31,666 nt of DNA, taken from contig JBAVGO010000061.1 of assembly GCA_049684915.1 (NCBI GenBank), forward strand, positions 1-31,666, written 5' to 3'. Under the pieces are notes generated by a model. It made no database searches. It had not been told where the DNA came from and worked only from the letters and a program-made list of their open reading frames with translations. How positions within the stretch are numbered: the first letter of the stretch is position 1; every line of letters begins with the position of its first letter. The position numbers and the translations under genes were made by a program. Below are positions 31,570-31,666 of the stretch, piece by piece. This stretch comes from GWB2-37-7 sp049684915. GTDB lineage: Bacteria > Bacillota > Clostridia > Lutisporales > Lutisporaceae.

Positions 31570-31666
31570 AACCACCCGTAAAACGGGTGGTTTGCTCTAG
31601 CCCTATAAGGGCACGTTACTGGCCGTGTCTTAAGACACGCTGAATTATCCGCCAACCGCACAGATT
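31570..31666 (+). mobile_element. Hairpin cluster like an IS200/IS605-type end
   Basis: Three tight hairpins follow one another: AACCACCCGT-AAA-ACGGGTGGTT (31570-31592), GCCCT-ATA-AGGGC (31600-31612) and the 16-base palindrome CGTGTCTTAAGACACG (31624-31639). This GC-richer block differs from the A/T-rich DNA beside it. The layout of a terminal hairpin followed by small stem-loops is like the subterminal structures of IS200/IS605 elements common in Clostridia. No transposase is in the window; it would lie to the right. Assignment is by resemblance only. Confidence 0.4.

Noticed and set aside
31570..31639. CRISPR-like or tRNA structure at the right edge
   Set aside because: The three hairpins have different sequences and spacing, with no repeat-spacer pattern and no tRNA cloverleaf.

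Overview
This is a low-GC Firmicutes chromosome segment, most probably from a strictly anaerobic, fermentative, spore-forming member of the Clostridia. The evidence is AT-rich intergenic DNA, strong GGAGG ribosome binding sites with frequent TTG/GTG starts, the sporulation genes spoIIE and yabT, and a sodium-pumping methylmalonyl-CoA decarboxylase operon. The genus cannot be fixed from the sequence alone. All genes but one (a DUF1836 protein at 1444) lie on the minus strand, so the window is best read from right to left.

Right to left: (1) 31.67-31.32 kb holds a cluster of tight hairpins at the edge, like the end of an IS200/IS605-type element, then a candidate Spo0A-type promoter. (2) 31.3-23.0 kb is spoIIE, yabS (VWA), yabT (Ser/Thr kinase), tilS, hpt and ftsH, the same order as in Bacillus subtilis. 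(3) 22.7-15.5 kb is a complete pathway operon: methylmalonyl-CoA mutase large and small subunits, the MeaB GTPase, methylmalonyl-CoA epimerase, and the alpha, delta, gamma (biotin carrier) and beta subunits of a Na+-translocating methylmalonyl-CoA decarboxylase. It would turn succinyl-CoA into propionyl-CoA plus CO2 while pumping Na+. A Rex-like operator overlaps a candidate promoter upstream of it. (4) 15.4-12.6 kb is birA, coaX and dusB. (5) 12.4-10.0 kb is a poorly characterised three-gene cluster: an HTH regulator with an extra C-terminal domain, a protein of the family often labelled quinate 5-dehydrogenase, and an unrecognised 279-residue protein. (6) 9.6-7.6 kb is greA-lysS. (7) 7.5-2.1 kb is ade (adenine deaminase), a polysaccharide deacetylase, a small nucleotidyltransferase-fold protein, a lipoprotein, a PhzF-family protein and signal peptidase I. 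(8) 2.0-0.5 kb has the DUF1836 protein and a hemolysin III family membrane protein. (9) The left edge has a strong leftward promoter with repeated GACAAACAAA motifs, serving a gene outside the window.

Compared with the B. subtilis ftsH-coaX-...-dusB-lysS region, the methylmalonyl-CoA operon and the regulator/dehydrogenase-like trio look like lineage-specific insertions in a conserved housekeeping locus. birA directly downstream of the biotin-dependent decarboxylase makes functional sense, because BirA biotinylates the gamma subunit. Seven gene starts were moved inward from the longest open frame because a good ribosome binding site and the usual family length both point to an internal start.
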